In this document: positions 17,611 to 26,284 of the stretch, piece by piece | Layout of the letters: the number at the start of each line of letters is the position of its first letter | How positions within the stretch are numbered: position 1 is the stretch's first letter | DNA from: Hyphomonas sp. Mor2 | GTDB lineage: Bacteria > Pseudomonadota > Alphaproteobacteria > Caulobacterales > Hyphomonadaceae | Direction of reading: 5' to 3' | DNA length: 64,000 nt | Assembly: GCF_001854405.1 (NCBI RefSeq) | Contig: NZ_CP017718.1 | Span: 1,550,001 to 1,614,000 of the forward strand | Translations under genes and position numbers: made by a program | The notes under the pieces: generated by a model | What the model was told of the DNA's origin: nothing | Databases searched by the model: none | What the model saw: the letters and a program-made list of their open reading frames with translations, nothing else

Positions 17611-18440
17611 GCGTCACTCAAGGCGGCGTCTTCTTCAGCCGCTTTGCGCTCCATCACTGAAACGATCCAGATACTGATCTCGTACAGGCCGTAGACCGGC
17701 ACGGTCAGCATGATCTGCGAGATGAAGTCAGGCGGCGTGGCGAACGCGGCGACGGCGAGAATGCCGACAATCGCGTATTTGCGTCCCTTGCGAAGCGTCT
17801 CAGACCCGACCAGACCGGCGCGTCCGAGCAAGGCTAGAATCACGGGCAACTGGAAGGACAGGCCGAACGCCGTCATGAGGGCGATGCTGAGGGACAGATA
17901 TTCCGAAACCTTGATCTGCGCTTCGATCTGGACCGCGTCCAGACTGCCGTCTTGCTGCTGACTGAGCGCAAAGGCCATGACCAGCGGCATCATCACATAG
18001 AACACGAACAGGACACCGATGGTGAATAGCAATGGCGCAGAGACGAGAAACGGCCAGAACGCGCCGCGCTCATTCTTGTACAGGCCCGGCGCCACAAACG
18101 CATAGATCTGCCAGGCCATGATCGGGAAAGATACAAACAGGCCAGCGAAGAGGGCGATCTTGAGCTTCACAAAGAAGAATTCCAGCGGCGCGGTATAGAT
18201 CAGACGCGGATCCTCGGTGATTCCGGAGTTCCGAAACGCCTCCATGAAGGGCTCAACCAGGATGTTGAAGATCGGTCCGGCGACAAAGAAACAGCCGATC
18301 GTCGCAATCGCAAACGCCAGCAGCGCCTTCATCAAGCGCGAGCGCAATTCGTTCAGGTGATCAAGCAAGGGCGCGCGCGAGGCCTCGACCTCATCGGGAA
18401 TGATGTCAGGTTTCTGATCGGCGGGCAGGTCCTTGGTCAT
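17607..18440 (-). CDS. tatC: Sec-independent translocase TatC
   Basis: The 277-residue protein has six membrane segments and the TatC signatures LLDHLNELRSRL (residues 25-36), FVAPGLYKNERGAF and AAFATPPDFISQI. It is the receptor for twin-arginine signal peptides and forms the core of the Tat translocon with TatA and TatB. The start overlaps the tatB stop by four bases. In many alphaproteobacteria serS follows tatC; here a convergent pentapeptide-repeat gene does. Confidence 0.97.
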   Translation of the reverse strand: MTKDLPADQKPDIIPDEVEASRAPLLDHLNELRSRLMKALLAFAIATIGCFFVAGPIFNILVEPFMEAFRNSGITEDPRLIYTAPLEFFFVKLKIALFAGLFVSFPIMAWQIYAFVAPGLYKNERGAFWPFLVSAPLLFTIGVLFVFYVMMPLVMAFALSQQQDGSLDAVQIEAQIKVSEYLSLSIALMTAFGLSFQLPVILALLGRAGLVGSETLRKGRKYAIVGILAVAAFATPPDFISQIMLTVPVYGLYEISIWIVSVMERKAAEEDAALSDA

Positions 18441-18856
18441 GACGCCGCCTTGTCTTCAGGTTTTGCGACAGAGTCTGGCTCAGGCGTCTCGCCCGTCTCA
18501 GGTGTGTCCGGCAGCGTTGGTGTGTCCGTGACGGGCTTGTTCAGCTCTTCCTTCATCGCGCGTTCTTCGCGCATGACGCTCTCATTGATGTCTTTTTCGA
18601 CCGATTTCAGCTCGTCCACGGCCTGCGTCACCGCATTGTCGCGTTTGAGGTCCTCGATCTCCTTGCGCAGATCCTCCAGCTCGGCCTGACGGGCAATATC
18701 ATCGAAAGCAGAGCGAAACTCATTCGCCATGGACCGGCCACGCGCCACGAACTGACCGAGCTTGCGCATAGTCAGCGACAAGTCCTTCGGTCCCAGGATG
18801 ATCAGGGCGATGATCACCAGGAAAATGAGTTCGCTAAATCCGAATTGCGGCAGCAT
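18437..18856 (-). CDS. tatB: Sec-independent translocase TatB
   Basis: The 139-residue product starts MLPQFGFSELIFLVIIALIILGPKDL, the N-terminal membrane segment and glycine/proline hinge of TatB, followed by an amphipathic helix (LTMRKLGQFVARGRSMANEF), a charged coiled-coil region and an acidic Pro/Thr tail. TatB hands substrates to TatC and TatA. It sits between tatA (32-base gap) and tatC (overlap), as expected. Confidence 0.95.
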   Translation of the reverse strand: MLPQFGFSELIFLVIIALIILGPKDLSLTMRKLGQFVARGRSMANEFRSAFDDIARQAELEDLRKEIEDLKRDNAVTQAVDELKSVEKDINESVMREERAMKEELNKPVTDTPTLPDTPETGETPEPDSVAKPEDKAAS

Positions 18857-18888
18857 ATCCGTCGCCTTCCGCGTTCAATACGGGCTGA

Positions 18889-19107
18889 TCAGTCCTTGGA
18901 CTCAGCCTTTTCCGTCTCGGGCGTGATGTTGACCATATCCTCTTTATCGACGGCTTTGGTCTCTTCATCACCTTCCTTCAGGCCTTTGCGGAAACTGGTA
19001 ATGCCCTTCGCAACGTCTCCCATGATCGAGGAAATACGTCCGCGTCCACCAAAGATGAGCAGCGCCACGACCGCCACCAATAAGAGCTGCATCCAACTTG
19101 GAGCCAT
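18889..19107 (-). CDS. tatA: Sec-independent translocase TatA
   Basis: The 72-residue product has one short membrane helix ([20 protein letters not shown]) and an amphipathic helix ([19 protein letters not shown]), then an acidic tail. TatA oligomers form the translocation pore for folded proteins. The usual FG hinge is present as FGGRGR. It is the first tat gene here, downstream of scpA-scpB on the same strand, with an 86-base gap that could hold a promoter. Confidence 0.95.
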   Translation of the reverse strand: MAPSWMQLLLVAVVALLIFGGRGRISSIMGDVAKGITSFRKGLKEGDEETKAVDKEDMVNITPETEKAESKD

Positions 19108-19193
19108 AATTATTCTCCTACATATCTCGATGAGATAACGCGCCCGACTGGCGGTTACAATGGCCTCACAGAGGTTTCACTAGCAGAAACTCC

Positions 19194-19973
19194 CTAATGA
19201 ACCTCTGCGTCATCCTCGCCAATATAATCGGTTACGAAGTCAGTGTCTTCATCCGGTTCGATTTCCGGGCCGAGATCGTCAGATTCATTGTGCATGCTGG
19301 TGCCATCGGCATAGAAGCCGTCTGGGATGACATCTGAGAGCAAGCCCTCGGCTTCCAATTCAGCGCGTCCGGGAAGAACATCCAGGCTTTCCAGACTGAA
19401 ATGCTCGAGAAACTTGTCGGTCGTTCCCAGCGTCACAGGCCGGCCTGGCGTGCGGCGGCGGCCCTTGATCTTGACCCATCCGGCTTCCATCAGGACATCG
19501 ATTGTCCCTTTCGACACGGCGACGCCGCGCACGGCTTCGATTTCAGCGCGGGTGACCGGCTGCCCATAGGCGATGATGGCCAGCGTCTCGAGCGCCGCTT
19601 GCGACAATTTCTTCTGCTCATGACGCTCTTCGACAAAGAGGTATCCGAGATCCTCAGCCGTTTGAAAGCGCCAGCGCCCGGCCACTTCAACCAAGTTGAC
19701 CCCGCGCTGGGCATAGGTGGACTTCAAGGTCATCAGAACAGCAGGCACATCTACGCCCTGTGGCAGGATTTCGGCGATCTCGCTGGCTTCAAGCGGCTGG
19801 CCAGCGGCAAACAGGACCGCTTCGGCCCGGCGCACGGCTTCAGCCATGGCCTCATCCTCGGCCTCATAGAGGGTCTCAGCGGAACGTTTATAGGCAAATG
19901 AAAGTTGTTGCACGGCGCGGCGGATATCCTCTGGAGCTTCTGCAATCGGGATCGAGCTTTCAGGCTTGGTCAT
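19194..19973 (-). CDS. scpB: Segregation and condensation protein B
   Basis: The 259-residue product has the two winged-helix repeats of ScpB: AVLFAAGQPLEASEIAEILPQG and the core LSQAALETLAIIAYGQPVTRAEIEAVRGV (residues 124-152), then GRRRTPGRPVTLGTTDKFLEHFSL. With ScpA and Smc it makes the bacterial condensin for chromosome segregation. It has an acidic C-terminal tail of about 55 residues. The start overlaps scpA by four bases, indicating coupled translation. Confidence 0.95.
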   Translation of the reverse strand: MTKPESSIPIAEAPEDIRRAVQQLSFAYKRSAETLYEAEDEAMAEAVRRAEAVLFAAGQPLEASEIAEILPQGVDVPAVLMTLKSTYAQRGVNLVEVAGRWRFQTAEDLGYLFVEERHEQKKLSQAALETLAIIAYGQPVTRAEIEAVRGVAVSKGTIDVLMEAGWVKIKGRRRTPGRPVTLGTTDKFLEHFSLESLDVLPGRAELEAEGLLSDVIPDGFYADGTSMHNESDDLGPEIEPDEDTDFVTDYIGEDDAEVH

Positions 19974-20785
19974 GAGGCTATCCCTTCTGGTTGTTGGACT
20001 TTGTTGCGCAAATAGAGCGGCGCGAAGTGCGCGTCCTGACGGACGTCGACATCGCCATCTCGGGTGAGTTCGAGCGTGGCCGAGAAGACGCTGGCGGTGA
20101 CCGAGCGCGGCGGCAAATCCGGGTCGACGCCGATCATCTGACGGCGAATGTCATCCAGGCTGGCCCATTCTTTCAGCTTCGGGCTGAGTGACCGCAAATT
20201 GTCTCGCGCACTTTCCAGCGGCAGCACGAACTGGTTCTCAATCGTGTGCGGGGCTTCCTTGGCCTTGCGCTGGCGGATGCCGCCAAAGGCATGCATCAAA
20301 TGGTAAAGCGTGGTGTCATATTCGGTCGTTTTGACCACTTTTGGCTGCTCTGGCAGACCGCGCAGGAACACGTCGCGGCCGAGCACATTGCCATCCATCA
20401 GGGCTTCACCTGCCTCACGCATAGCGTCGAGCCGACGCAGGCGGAAAGCCAGTTTGCGGGCATCGTCTTCGGCGGACACTTCCCCGTCGCCGTCTGATTT
20501 CGGCTTGGGCAGTAGCAAGCGCGATTTCAGGTAGGCGAGCCAGGCTGCCATGAGCAGGTAATCGGCCGCCAGATCGATCCGCTTGTCCTGGGCTTCCTGA
20601 ATGAATTCAAGGTATTGCGTCGCCAGCTCCAGGATCGACACGTGCAACAGATCGACTTTCTGCTTGCGCGACAGATCAAGCAGGAGGTGCAGCGGCCCCT
20701 CATAGCCGGACACATCGACGGTGAAGATGTCTTCTGCTTCGACATCCTCATCCATTGTGACCAGATCTTTCGAGACCAATTCCAT
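19970..20785 (-). CDS. scpA: Segregation and condensation protein A
   Basis: The 271-residue product contains FTVDVSGYEGPLHLLLDLSRKQKVDLLHVSILELATQYLEFI near the N-terminus, typical of ScpA (kleisin), then DLAADYLLMAAWLAYLKSRLLLP, and a C-terminal winged-helix part. It bridges the Smc head domains together with ScpB. It lies three bases from nagZ and overlaps scpB, in the conserved order SPOR-nagZ-scpA-scpB-tatA. Confidence 0.96.
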   Translation of the reverse strand: MELVSKDLVTMDEDVEAEDIFTVDVSGYEGPLHLLLDLSRKQKVDLLHVSILELATQYLEFIQEAQDKRIDLAADYLLMAAWLAYLKSRLLLPKPKSDGDGEVSAEDDARKLAFRLRRLDAMREAGEALMDGNVLGRDVFLRGLPEQPKVVKTTEYDTTLYHLMHAFGGIRQRKAKEAPHTIENQFVLPLESARDNLRSLSPKLKEWASLDDIRRQMIGVDPDLPPRSVTASVFSATLELTRDGDVDVRQDAHFAPLYLRNKVQQPEGIAS

Positions 20786-20788
20786 TCG

Positions 20789-21832
20789 CTAAACCCTCGC
20801 CTCTGCGCCGGACATCAATTCATTGAAGCGCGCCCAGGCCTGTTCGGAGTCGAAATCCGACGGCGCGGCCACCGACTGTTCGGCGGCCTCGGCGCGCGTC
20901 AGCGCTTTTCCGTCCAATACGCCAGCCGCCGCAGCGACCTCTTCCATCTCTTTCAGGATCTCCGCCGGATCCTTCAGGAAGCCGGAGCAATGCAGCAGCA
21001 CATCGCAGCCTGCCGCGAGCGCTTTCGCACCGCGATCTGCCAGCGCCCCGCCCAGCGCGTCCATGCCCAAATCATCCGTCATCAGAAGACCATCAAATCC
21101 GATTCGCTTACGAATTGTTTCCGAAATGACCGTTTCGGAGATGGTTGTCGGCAGGTGTGGGTCAAAAGCCTCAAAGATCACATGACATGTCATGCCCATG
21201 GGCACCTGATCGGATAATGCCTTGAAAATAGACATATCCTGGAGAAGCGCATCGGCATCGGCGCCCACGGCGGGCAGGTCATAATGGGTGTCCATCGTCG
21301 CCCGGCCCTGCCCCGGCATGTGCTTGACGACGCCAGCAACGCCCGCATCCGACAGGCCTTTCAAAGCTGCTTCGGTGAGGGCAATCACGGCCGCGCTCGA
21401 ATATCCGAACGCGCGATCGCCGATCGCGTCATGTGTATCGCTCTGCCGCAAATCGCAGCACGGGGCGCAATCGGCGTGAATGCCGAGGTCTGCCAGCTCC
21501 TGGCCCATCAGGCGATGGCCTAGATAGCAGGCCTCTTCAGCCGCATCGGGGGCCTTCTCGAACAGGTCGCCATAGACGCCCGCAGCTGGAAATTTCGGCC
21601 ATTCCGGCGCTTTCAGGCGGGCCACACGGCCGCCTTCCTGATCAATGAAAATCAGCGCCTCGCGCCCGAGCACATCCTGGATGTCCGCGGTCAATGCCTG
21701 CACCTGCGCCCGGTCCACGCAAGACCGCCCCATGAGGATCACGCCCCAGGGCTGGGCCTCACGCAAAAAAGCCCGTTCCTCCGCAAGGAGACCCGGGCCC
21801 GAAACGCTGGTGATGCAGGCAGATACGCTCAT
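20789..21832 (-). CDS. nagZ: Beta-N-acetylhexosaminidase NagZ
   Basis: The 347-residue product is a family 3 glycoside hydrolase with IFIDQEGGRVARLKAPEWPKFP, VVKHMPGQGRATMDTH (general acid/base Asp-His loop; the usual GHG is GQG) and LLMTDDLGMDAL, where the second Asp is the nucleophile. NagZ removes GlcNAc from anhydro-muropeptides during cell-wall recycling in the cytoplasm. It starts four bases inside the SPOR gene stop. Confidence 0.94.
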   Translation of the reverse strand: MSVSACITSVSGPGLLAEERAFLREAQPWGVILMGRSCVDRAQVQALTADIQDVLGREALIFIDQEGGRVARLKAPEWPKFPAAGVYGDLFEKAPDAAEEACYLGHRLMGQELADLGIHADCAPCCDLRQSDTHDAIGDRAFGYSSAAVIALTEAALKGLSDAGVAGVVKHMPGQGRATMDTHYDLPAVGADADALLQDMSIFKALSDQVPMGMTCHVIFEAFDPHLPTTISETVISETIRKRIGFDGLLMTDDLGMDALGGALADRGAKALAAGCDVLLHCSGFLKDPAEILKEMEEVAAAAGVLDGKALTRAEAAEQSVAAPSDFDSEQAWARFNELMSGAEARV

Positions 21833-22659
21833 CCACTGGCCTTCGCGACAACCATACAGTCTTTACCGGCCGCTTTGACATCAGCGCAAAACCCTTTTGC
21901 AGCGGCGCGATCGGCAAATGAGCCAATGCGCAAACGGTAGAACACGCCGCGCGCGCCGAGATCCGCACGTTGAATGTCGAGCTTGGCGCCTGCGAACAGG
22001 TCTGGAGCGCTGTCCATCATGCCGGTCCAGGCGGTTTGCGCGGCAGTTTCGCTGCGCAGGGCCGCGAGCTGGACTTGATAGGTGCCTGTCGCGGAGAAGC
22101 GTGACACGGTGGGCGCACTTATTTCTGGCGTCGGCGGCAAGCTTGCGCGCTGAACGGGCTGAACGGCTGCAACCGTAATCTGCGGCTCTGGCTCAACCCG
22201 TTGAGGGGCGGGTTCAGCGGCCTCTCCATAAGTGATTCTTGGTGGCTCGGCGCTCCCTTCGACCGGCGGCAAGGGGCCGCCATCCAGAGTCTGGGCGGAG
22301 CGCGGACGAATATCCACCGGATCGCGCACGTCGGTCGGCTGCATAGCGGGATCACCGAGACCGTCCATGGAATCGTAATATCCCTTATCCTGGCCCGCGA
22401 CTTCCAGACCGCCTCGTTCTTCCGGCGAGCGCTTGTAGGGCGCATCATCCGACGCAATCACTGGCAATCCGCCCTCAGCCGGGCGGACGCCCTGGCGATA
22501 CGTGTTCCAGACCACACCTGCAAAGATCAGCAAGACCCCCAATGCGAGGATCAGAATCAGCGGGCCCCGTCCGGAATCATCATCCCGAATCTCGAAGCCA
22601 CGATACTCATCTTCATATGGGCCAAAATCATAGTCGGGCCCGTTCTGTGCACGGCTCAT
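21829..22659 (-). CDS. SPOR-domain cell-envelope protein
   Basis: The 276-residue product has a cytoplasmic N-terminus, a single membrane helix (PLILILALGVLLIFAGVVW, about residues 33-51), a long Pro/acid-rich periplasmic linker, and a C-terminal SPOR domain (YQVQLAALRSETAAQTAW and FYRLRIGSFADRAAAKGFCADV). SPOR domains bind denuded septal peptidoglycan, so a role at the division site is likely. It begins the operon running to scpB. In related bacteria argS lies upstream; here a divergent MFS gene does. Confidence 0.87.
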   Translation of the reverse strand: MSRAQNGPDYDFGPYEDEYRGFEIRDDDSGRGPLILILALGVLLIFAGVVWNTYRQGVRPAEGGLPVIASDDAPYKRSPEERGGLEVAGQDKGYYDSMDGLGDPAMQPTDVRDPVDIRPRSAQTLDGGPLPPVEGSAEPPRITYGEAAEPAPQRVEPEPQITVAAVQPVQRASLPPTPEISAPTVSRFSATGTYQVQLAALRSETAAQTAWTGMMDSAPDLFAGAKLDIQRADLGARGVFYRLRIGSFADRAAAKGFCADVKAAGKDCMVVAKASG

Positions 22660-22897
22660 ACAGCTCCCCTGCCATCGATCGTTTCGTTAACAGCTAGGCT
22701 CGTTTTGTTAACGTTGCCTAAATTCCGCGGCCTAAATGGGGCGTGAATGATGACAGTTTCAGGTGTCGAGCGGGGCGATGTTTGATGCCGCGCCAAGGTC
22801 TGCGCCCGGGGCCGGAGCGGACATTGGAAGCCCAACTTTCCCGCATAAGAGCAAAACCCGCTTCACGTCTTGGTTTCTATCCCTCATAGCGTCTGGG

Positions 22898-24112
22898 ATG
22901 ATTGCGTTTCTGCGGGACAATGCACGATGGATTTCAGGTGGGTTCTTACTCACCTTCTTTTCCTCATTTGGACAAACATTTTTCATCGGCCTTTCAGGCG
23001 AGGAACTGCGCGCAAAATTCGAACTGAGCGACGGGCAGTTCGGCGGGATTTATATGGTGGCGACAATTGCCAGCGCGCTTTCGCTGCCCTTTCTCGGGCG
23101 AGTTCTGGATCATATGCCAGGCTGGAAAGTCGCGCGGTTCGTTATTCCTGCGCTCGCCGCCGCTTGCGTGTTCCTGGCCTTCTCGCCGTCCCTGGCAACA
23201 CTCATACTCGCGCTGTATCTTTTGCGCCTGTTTGGACAGGGCATGATGACCCATACCGCCTATACCGAGATTGGGCGCTGGTATGTTGCCAATCGTGGGC
23301 GAGCAACATCTCTCATTGTGCCGGGACATCAGGCGGGCGAAGCCCTGCTGCCGATCGCGTTCACGCTGGTGGCGGTCACGCTTGGATGGCAAGCGGGCTG
23401 GATGATTGCCGCCGGGCTGTTGATGATCTTCGCCTGGCCGACCATCCTGTCCTTGTGGCGTATCGAGCGAACACCGCAAATCGATGACCCAGAATTGTCC
23501 AGCGCGCGCCTCGGGCCTGACAAGACTGTATTGGAAGTCGCAGCCGACCCGGTCTTCTACGCGCTTTTGGTGGGCGTATTGGCCCCGCCATTCATTGGAA
23601 CCACGATCTTTTTCCACCAGGACTATTTGATCGAACTTCGCGGATACGACGCGCTTGCATTCGCAGCTGCATTTCCGATCATGGCGCTTACCACCATCGT
23701 TTTCTCGCTCATCAGCGGTCATTTGATCGACCGATTTGGCGCCATTCGATTGCTGCCATTTTACCTTGTGCCGCTTTGCTGCGCCTGCCTCGCCGTTGGC
23801 CTGCTGACCCCCGTCTGGGGCATTTACGCATTCATGTTCCTGGTCGGCGTCAGCTACGGTTTCACCGCGCCTCTGGTGGGTGCGTTGTGGCCGGAAGTGT
23901 ATGGCATACAAAACCTGGGCTCCGTGCGGTCAATCGCGGTCGCCGCCAGCGTCGCCGCGACCGCCCTTGGCCCTGGAATGACAGGCTATTTCATTGATCG
24001 CGGCATATCGCTGCCCACGCAGATGCTGTATTGCGCCGTCTGGTGTACTTTGGCGAGCGTCATCCTGGCGATTGTGGCACCGATCATCATCGAACGAAAT
24101 TCTCTGGGCTGA
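22898..24112 (+). CDS. Major facilitator superfamily transporter
   Basis: The product, about 404 residues, starts MIAFLRDNARWISGGFLLTFFSSFGQTFFI and has 12 predicted membrane helices. It carries MFS loop features such as LGRVLDHMPGWKVAR between helices 2 and 3 and SGHLIDRFGAIRLLPF in the second half. The substrate is not predictable. The open frame extends to 22763, but the added residues are not hydrophobic until near the end and relatives start close to MxFLRDNARW, so I chose 22898. It interrupts the dgt-SPOR neighbourhood on the opposite strand. Confidence 0.82.
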   Translation: MIAFLRDNARWISGGFLLTFFSSFGQTFFIGLSGEELRAKFELSDGQFGGIYMVATIASALSLPFLGRVLDHMPGWKVARFVIPALAAACVFLAFSPSLATLILALYLLRLFGQGMMTHTAYTEIGRWYVANRGRATSLIVPGHQAGEALLPIAFTLVAVTLGWQAGWMIAAGLLMIFAWPTILSLWRIERTPQIDDPELSSARLGPDKTVLEVAADPVFYALLVGVLAPPFIGTTIFFHQDYLIELRGYDALAFAAAFPIMALTTIVFSLISGHLIDRFGAIRLLPFYLVPLCCACLAVGLLTPVWGIYAFMFLVGVSYGFTAPLVGALWPEVYGIQNLGSVRSIAVAASVAATALGPGMTGYFIDRGISLPTQMLYCAVWCTLASVILAIVAPIIIERNSLG

Positions 24113-24231
24113 GGCCCGCTCCTGCCCCAAACCAGACCCTGCGAGCACGCTTCCAAGACGAATTTCGAAACGCTCGGACAAAACCCGCCGCAGTCACTGT
24201 GGTAGCCTCATCCGATCGGCTCGGAGGCGCG

Positions 24232-24726
24232 ATGGAACAGCAAGGGTTTCTGATCGGGTTCGCGCAATTGGCGCTCGTGCTCACAGGGTTTGTGTCGATC
24301 TTCGTGGTTTTTCAGGTGGATCAGACCTCAAAATCCCGCGTGATCACACATCATGCGGCGTCCATCCTGGTCGGCAGTCTGGTGGCCTTCATCGGCGCCT
24401 TGATTCCGATCGTTCTGTACAATTTCGATGTAACCGGTGCCACGCTCTGGTGGTGGTCCAGCCTCATCTTGTCCGGGTTCGGAGCCGTCTACTTTGCCTC
24501 CATGTTGCGGATGACCTTCGGGCTGACCTGGGCTCAGTTCAAGGAAGCGGGCATTCTGCACATGTTTTTCTCTTATAGCACGGGCATGACATCCGGCGGC
24601 CTGCTCGTCTGGAATGTGCTGGAACCAGCCGCGCCCGGATTCTATATCGCCGCCTGCATATTGAACCTGCTAGCGGCATTGATCGGGTTCATTACCTTCT
24701 CCGTTCAGAAGATCCTGTACTGGTAG
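24232..24726 (+). CDS. Four-helix membrane protein of unknown function
   Basis: The 164-residue product starts MEQQGFLIGFAQLALVLTGFVSIFVVFQ and has four predicted membrane helices separated by short loops. GGAGG stands five bases before the ATG at 24232; the open frame runs upstream to 24031 into the MFS gene, without support. I do not recognise the family; similar short four-helix proteins of unknown role are frequent in alphaproteobacteria. It follows the MFS gene by 119 bases and converges on dgt. Confidence 0.7.
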   Translation: MEQQGFLIGFAQLALVLTGFVSIFVVFQVDQTSKSRVITHHAASILVGSLVAFIGALIPIVLYNFDVTGATLWWWSSLILSGFGAVYFASMLRMTFGLTWAQFKEAGILHMFFSYSTGMTSGGLLVWNVLEPAAPGFYIAACILNLLAALIGFITFSVQKILYW

Positions 24727-24756
24727 CGCGAAACAGCGGCCAAGCGTGTCAGCCGA

Positions 24757-25959
24757 TCAGAGCATGCTTTCCATGCTGAACAGCCGGCGATGCAGATCAA
24801 TCGCATAATTGTCTGTCATTCCCGCCAGATAATCACAGACCAGTCGCGCCCGGCGAACGGGCGGCGCCTGCTCTGCATCGCGCCGCCAGAGATCCGGCAA
24901 GGTCTCCGGTTCGGCCATGAACAGCTCAAACAGTTCGCTCAGGATCCGCTTGCCCTGGCTGCGCATCCGGTTGACCTTGTAATGCTTGTACATGCGCTCA
25001 TAGAGGAAGGCGCGCAACGCGCGCTGATCGCGCTCAAGATCATCAGAAAAGGCGACCAGCGGCTCAGGTAGTGCGCGCACATCAGCGGCGCTTTGTGGAT
25101 TGTGTTTGGCGACCCGCCGCCGGGTCTCTGCCGTGAGGTCGTCTATCCAATGTCCAATCAGGCGGCGCACCGCCTCCCCGACGGTTTTCTTGAGGCCGAG
25201 GGCGGGATATTCATCCTGAACGCCGCGAAAAATGTCACCGACCAGAGGCAGCTCCAGCAGGTCTTCGATCGTGAACAGCCGCGCGGCAATACCATCATCA
25301 ATATCGTGATTATTGTAGGCAATATCGTCGGCCAGCGCCGCCACTTGCGCCTCTGGGCCTGCGAACTGATCCAGCTCCAGCTCTTCAAGCCACTGGAAAT
25401 CCCGAAAGGCCACGGGCAGATCCTGGATGGAATTGTCGGCCGTGATTAGCGGGCCATTGTGCTTGACCAGACCCTCAAGCATTTCCCAGGTCAGGTTCAG
25501 CCCCTGAAACGTCGGGTAGCGGTCCTCAAGCCGGGTCACGACGCGCAGGGTCTGGGCATTGTGATCGAAGCCTTCGTGCTCCGCCATGCACTCGTCGAGC
25601 TGATCTTCACCGGCATGTCCGAAGGGCGGATGACCGAGATCATGCGCCAGCGCCATGGCTTCGGCGAGATCTTCGTCCAGCCCGAGCGTGCGCGCCACAG
25701 AGCGGGCAATCTGCGCGACTTCCAGGGAATGCGTCAGCCGCGTGCGGTAATGGTCGCCTTCATGCGCGACAAAGACCTGGGTTTTCTGCTTCAAGCGCCG
25801 AAAAGCGGACGCGTGGATGATGCGGTCACGATCGCGCTGAAACGGCGTGCGGGTGGCCGAATGAGCCTCGTCAATGAACCGTCCGCGCGACTCTTCCCAG
25901 CGGGTTGCAAACACTGCCCTCTTTTCAGGAATGTCCGGCGTCACTATCTTCTTGCTCAT
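24757..25959 (-). CDS. dgt: dGTPase-like HD-domain phosphohydrolase
   Basis: The product, about 400 residues, starts MSKKIVTPDIPEKR and has RDRDRIIHASAFRRLKQKTQVFV, YRTRLTHSLEVAQIARSVAR and LAHDLGHPPFGHAGEDQL, the metal-binding HD motif, followed by LADDIAYNNHDIDDG. This is the deoxyguanosinetriphosphate triphosphohydrolase-like group, which hydrolyses dNTPs to nucleosides and triphosphate. The ATG at 25957-25959 overlaps the erpA ATG on the other strand. A GTG five codons further in is an alternative start. Confidence 0.9.
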   Translation of the reverse strand: MSKKIVTPDIPEKRAVFATRWEESRGRFIDEAHSATRTPFQRDRDRIIHASAFRRLKQKTQVFVAHEGDHYRTRLTHSLEVAQIARSVARTLGLDEDLAEAMALAHDLGHPPFGHAGEDQLDECMAEHEGFDHNAQTLRVVTRLEDRYPTFQGLNLTWEMLEGLVKHNGPLITADNSIQDLPVAFRDFQWLEELELDQFAGPEAQVAALADDIAYNNHDIDDGIAARLFTIEDLLELPLVGDIFRGVQDEYPALGLKKTVGEAVRRLIGHWIDDLTAETRRRVAKHNPQSAADVRALPEPLVAFSDDLERDQRALRAFLYERMYKHYKVNRMRSQGKRILSELFELFMAEPETLPDLWRRDAEQAPPVRRARLVCDYLAGMTDNYAIDLHRRLFSMESML

Positions 25960-26284
25960 GAGCAATATTACCCTGTCTGAGTCGGCTGCGAAGCGCATTA
26001 AAGCGATTCTGGAGAAACAACCGGAAATGTCCTACTTAAGGGTTTCCGTTGAGGGCGGCGGCTGCTCTGGATTCTCGTACAAGTTCGATCTCGACGATAC
26101 GGCCAATTCCGACGACCTGGTCATCACGCGCGACGGGGTCAGCGTGCTGGTCGACGAAATGAGCCTGGAATTCATGGACGGCTCGGAAATCGACTTCTCG
26201 ACCGAATTGATCGGTGCGGCGTTCAAGATCAACAATCCGAACGCCACGGCAGGCTGTGGTTGCGGGACCAGCTTCTCGATCTAA
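25958..26284 (+). CDS. erpA: Iron-sulfur cluster insertion protein ErpA
   Basis: The 108-residue product starts MSNITLSESAAKRIKAILEKQ and has the A-type carrier cysteines C36 (GGGCSGF) and C100/C102 (GCGCGTSF). ErpA delivers Fe-S clusters to target proteins. The open frame reaches 25874, but the family N-terminus fits the ATG at 25958; no ribosome site precedes it. That ATG shares two bases with the dgt start on the other strand. The 3' end overlaps the regulator gene by four bases. Confidence 0.93.
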   Translation: MSNITLSESAAKRIKAILEKQPEMSYLRVSVEGGGCSGFSYKFDLDDTANSDDLVITRDGVSVLVDEMSLEFMDGSEIDFSTELIGAAFKINNPNATAGCGCGTSFSI

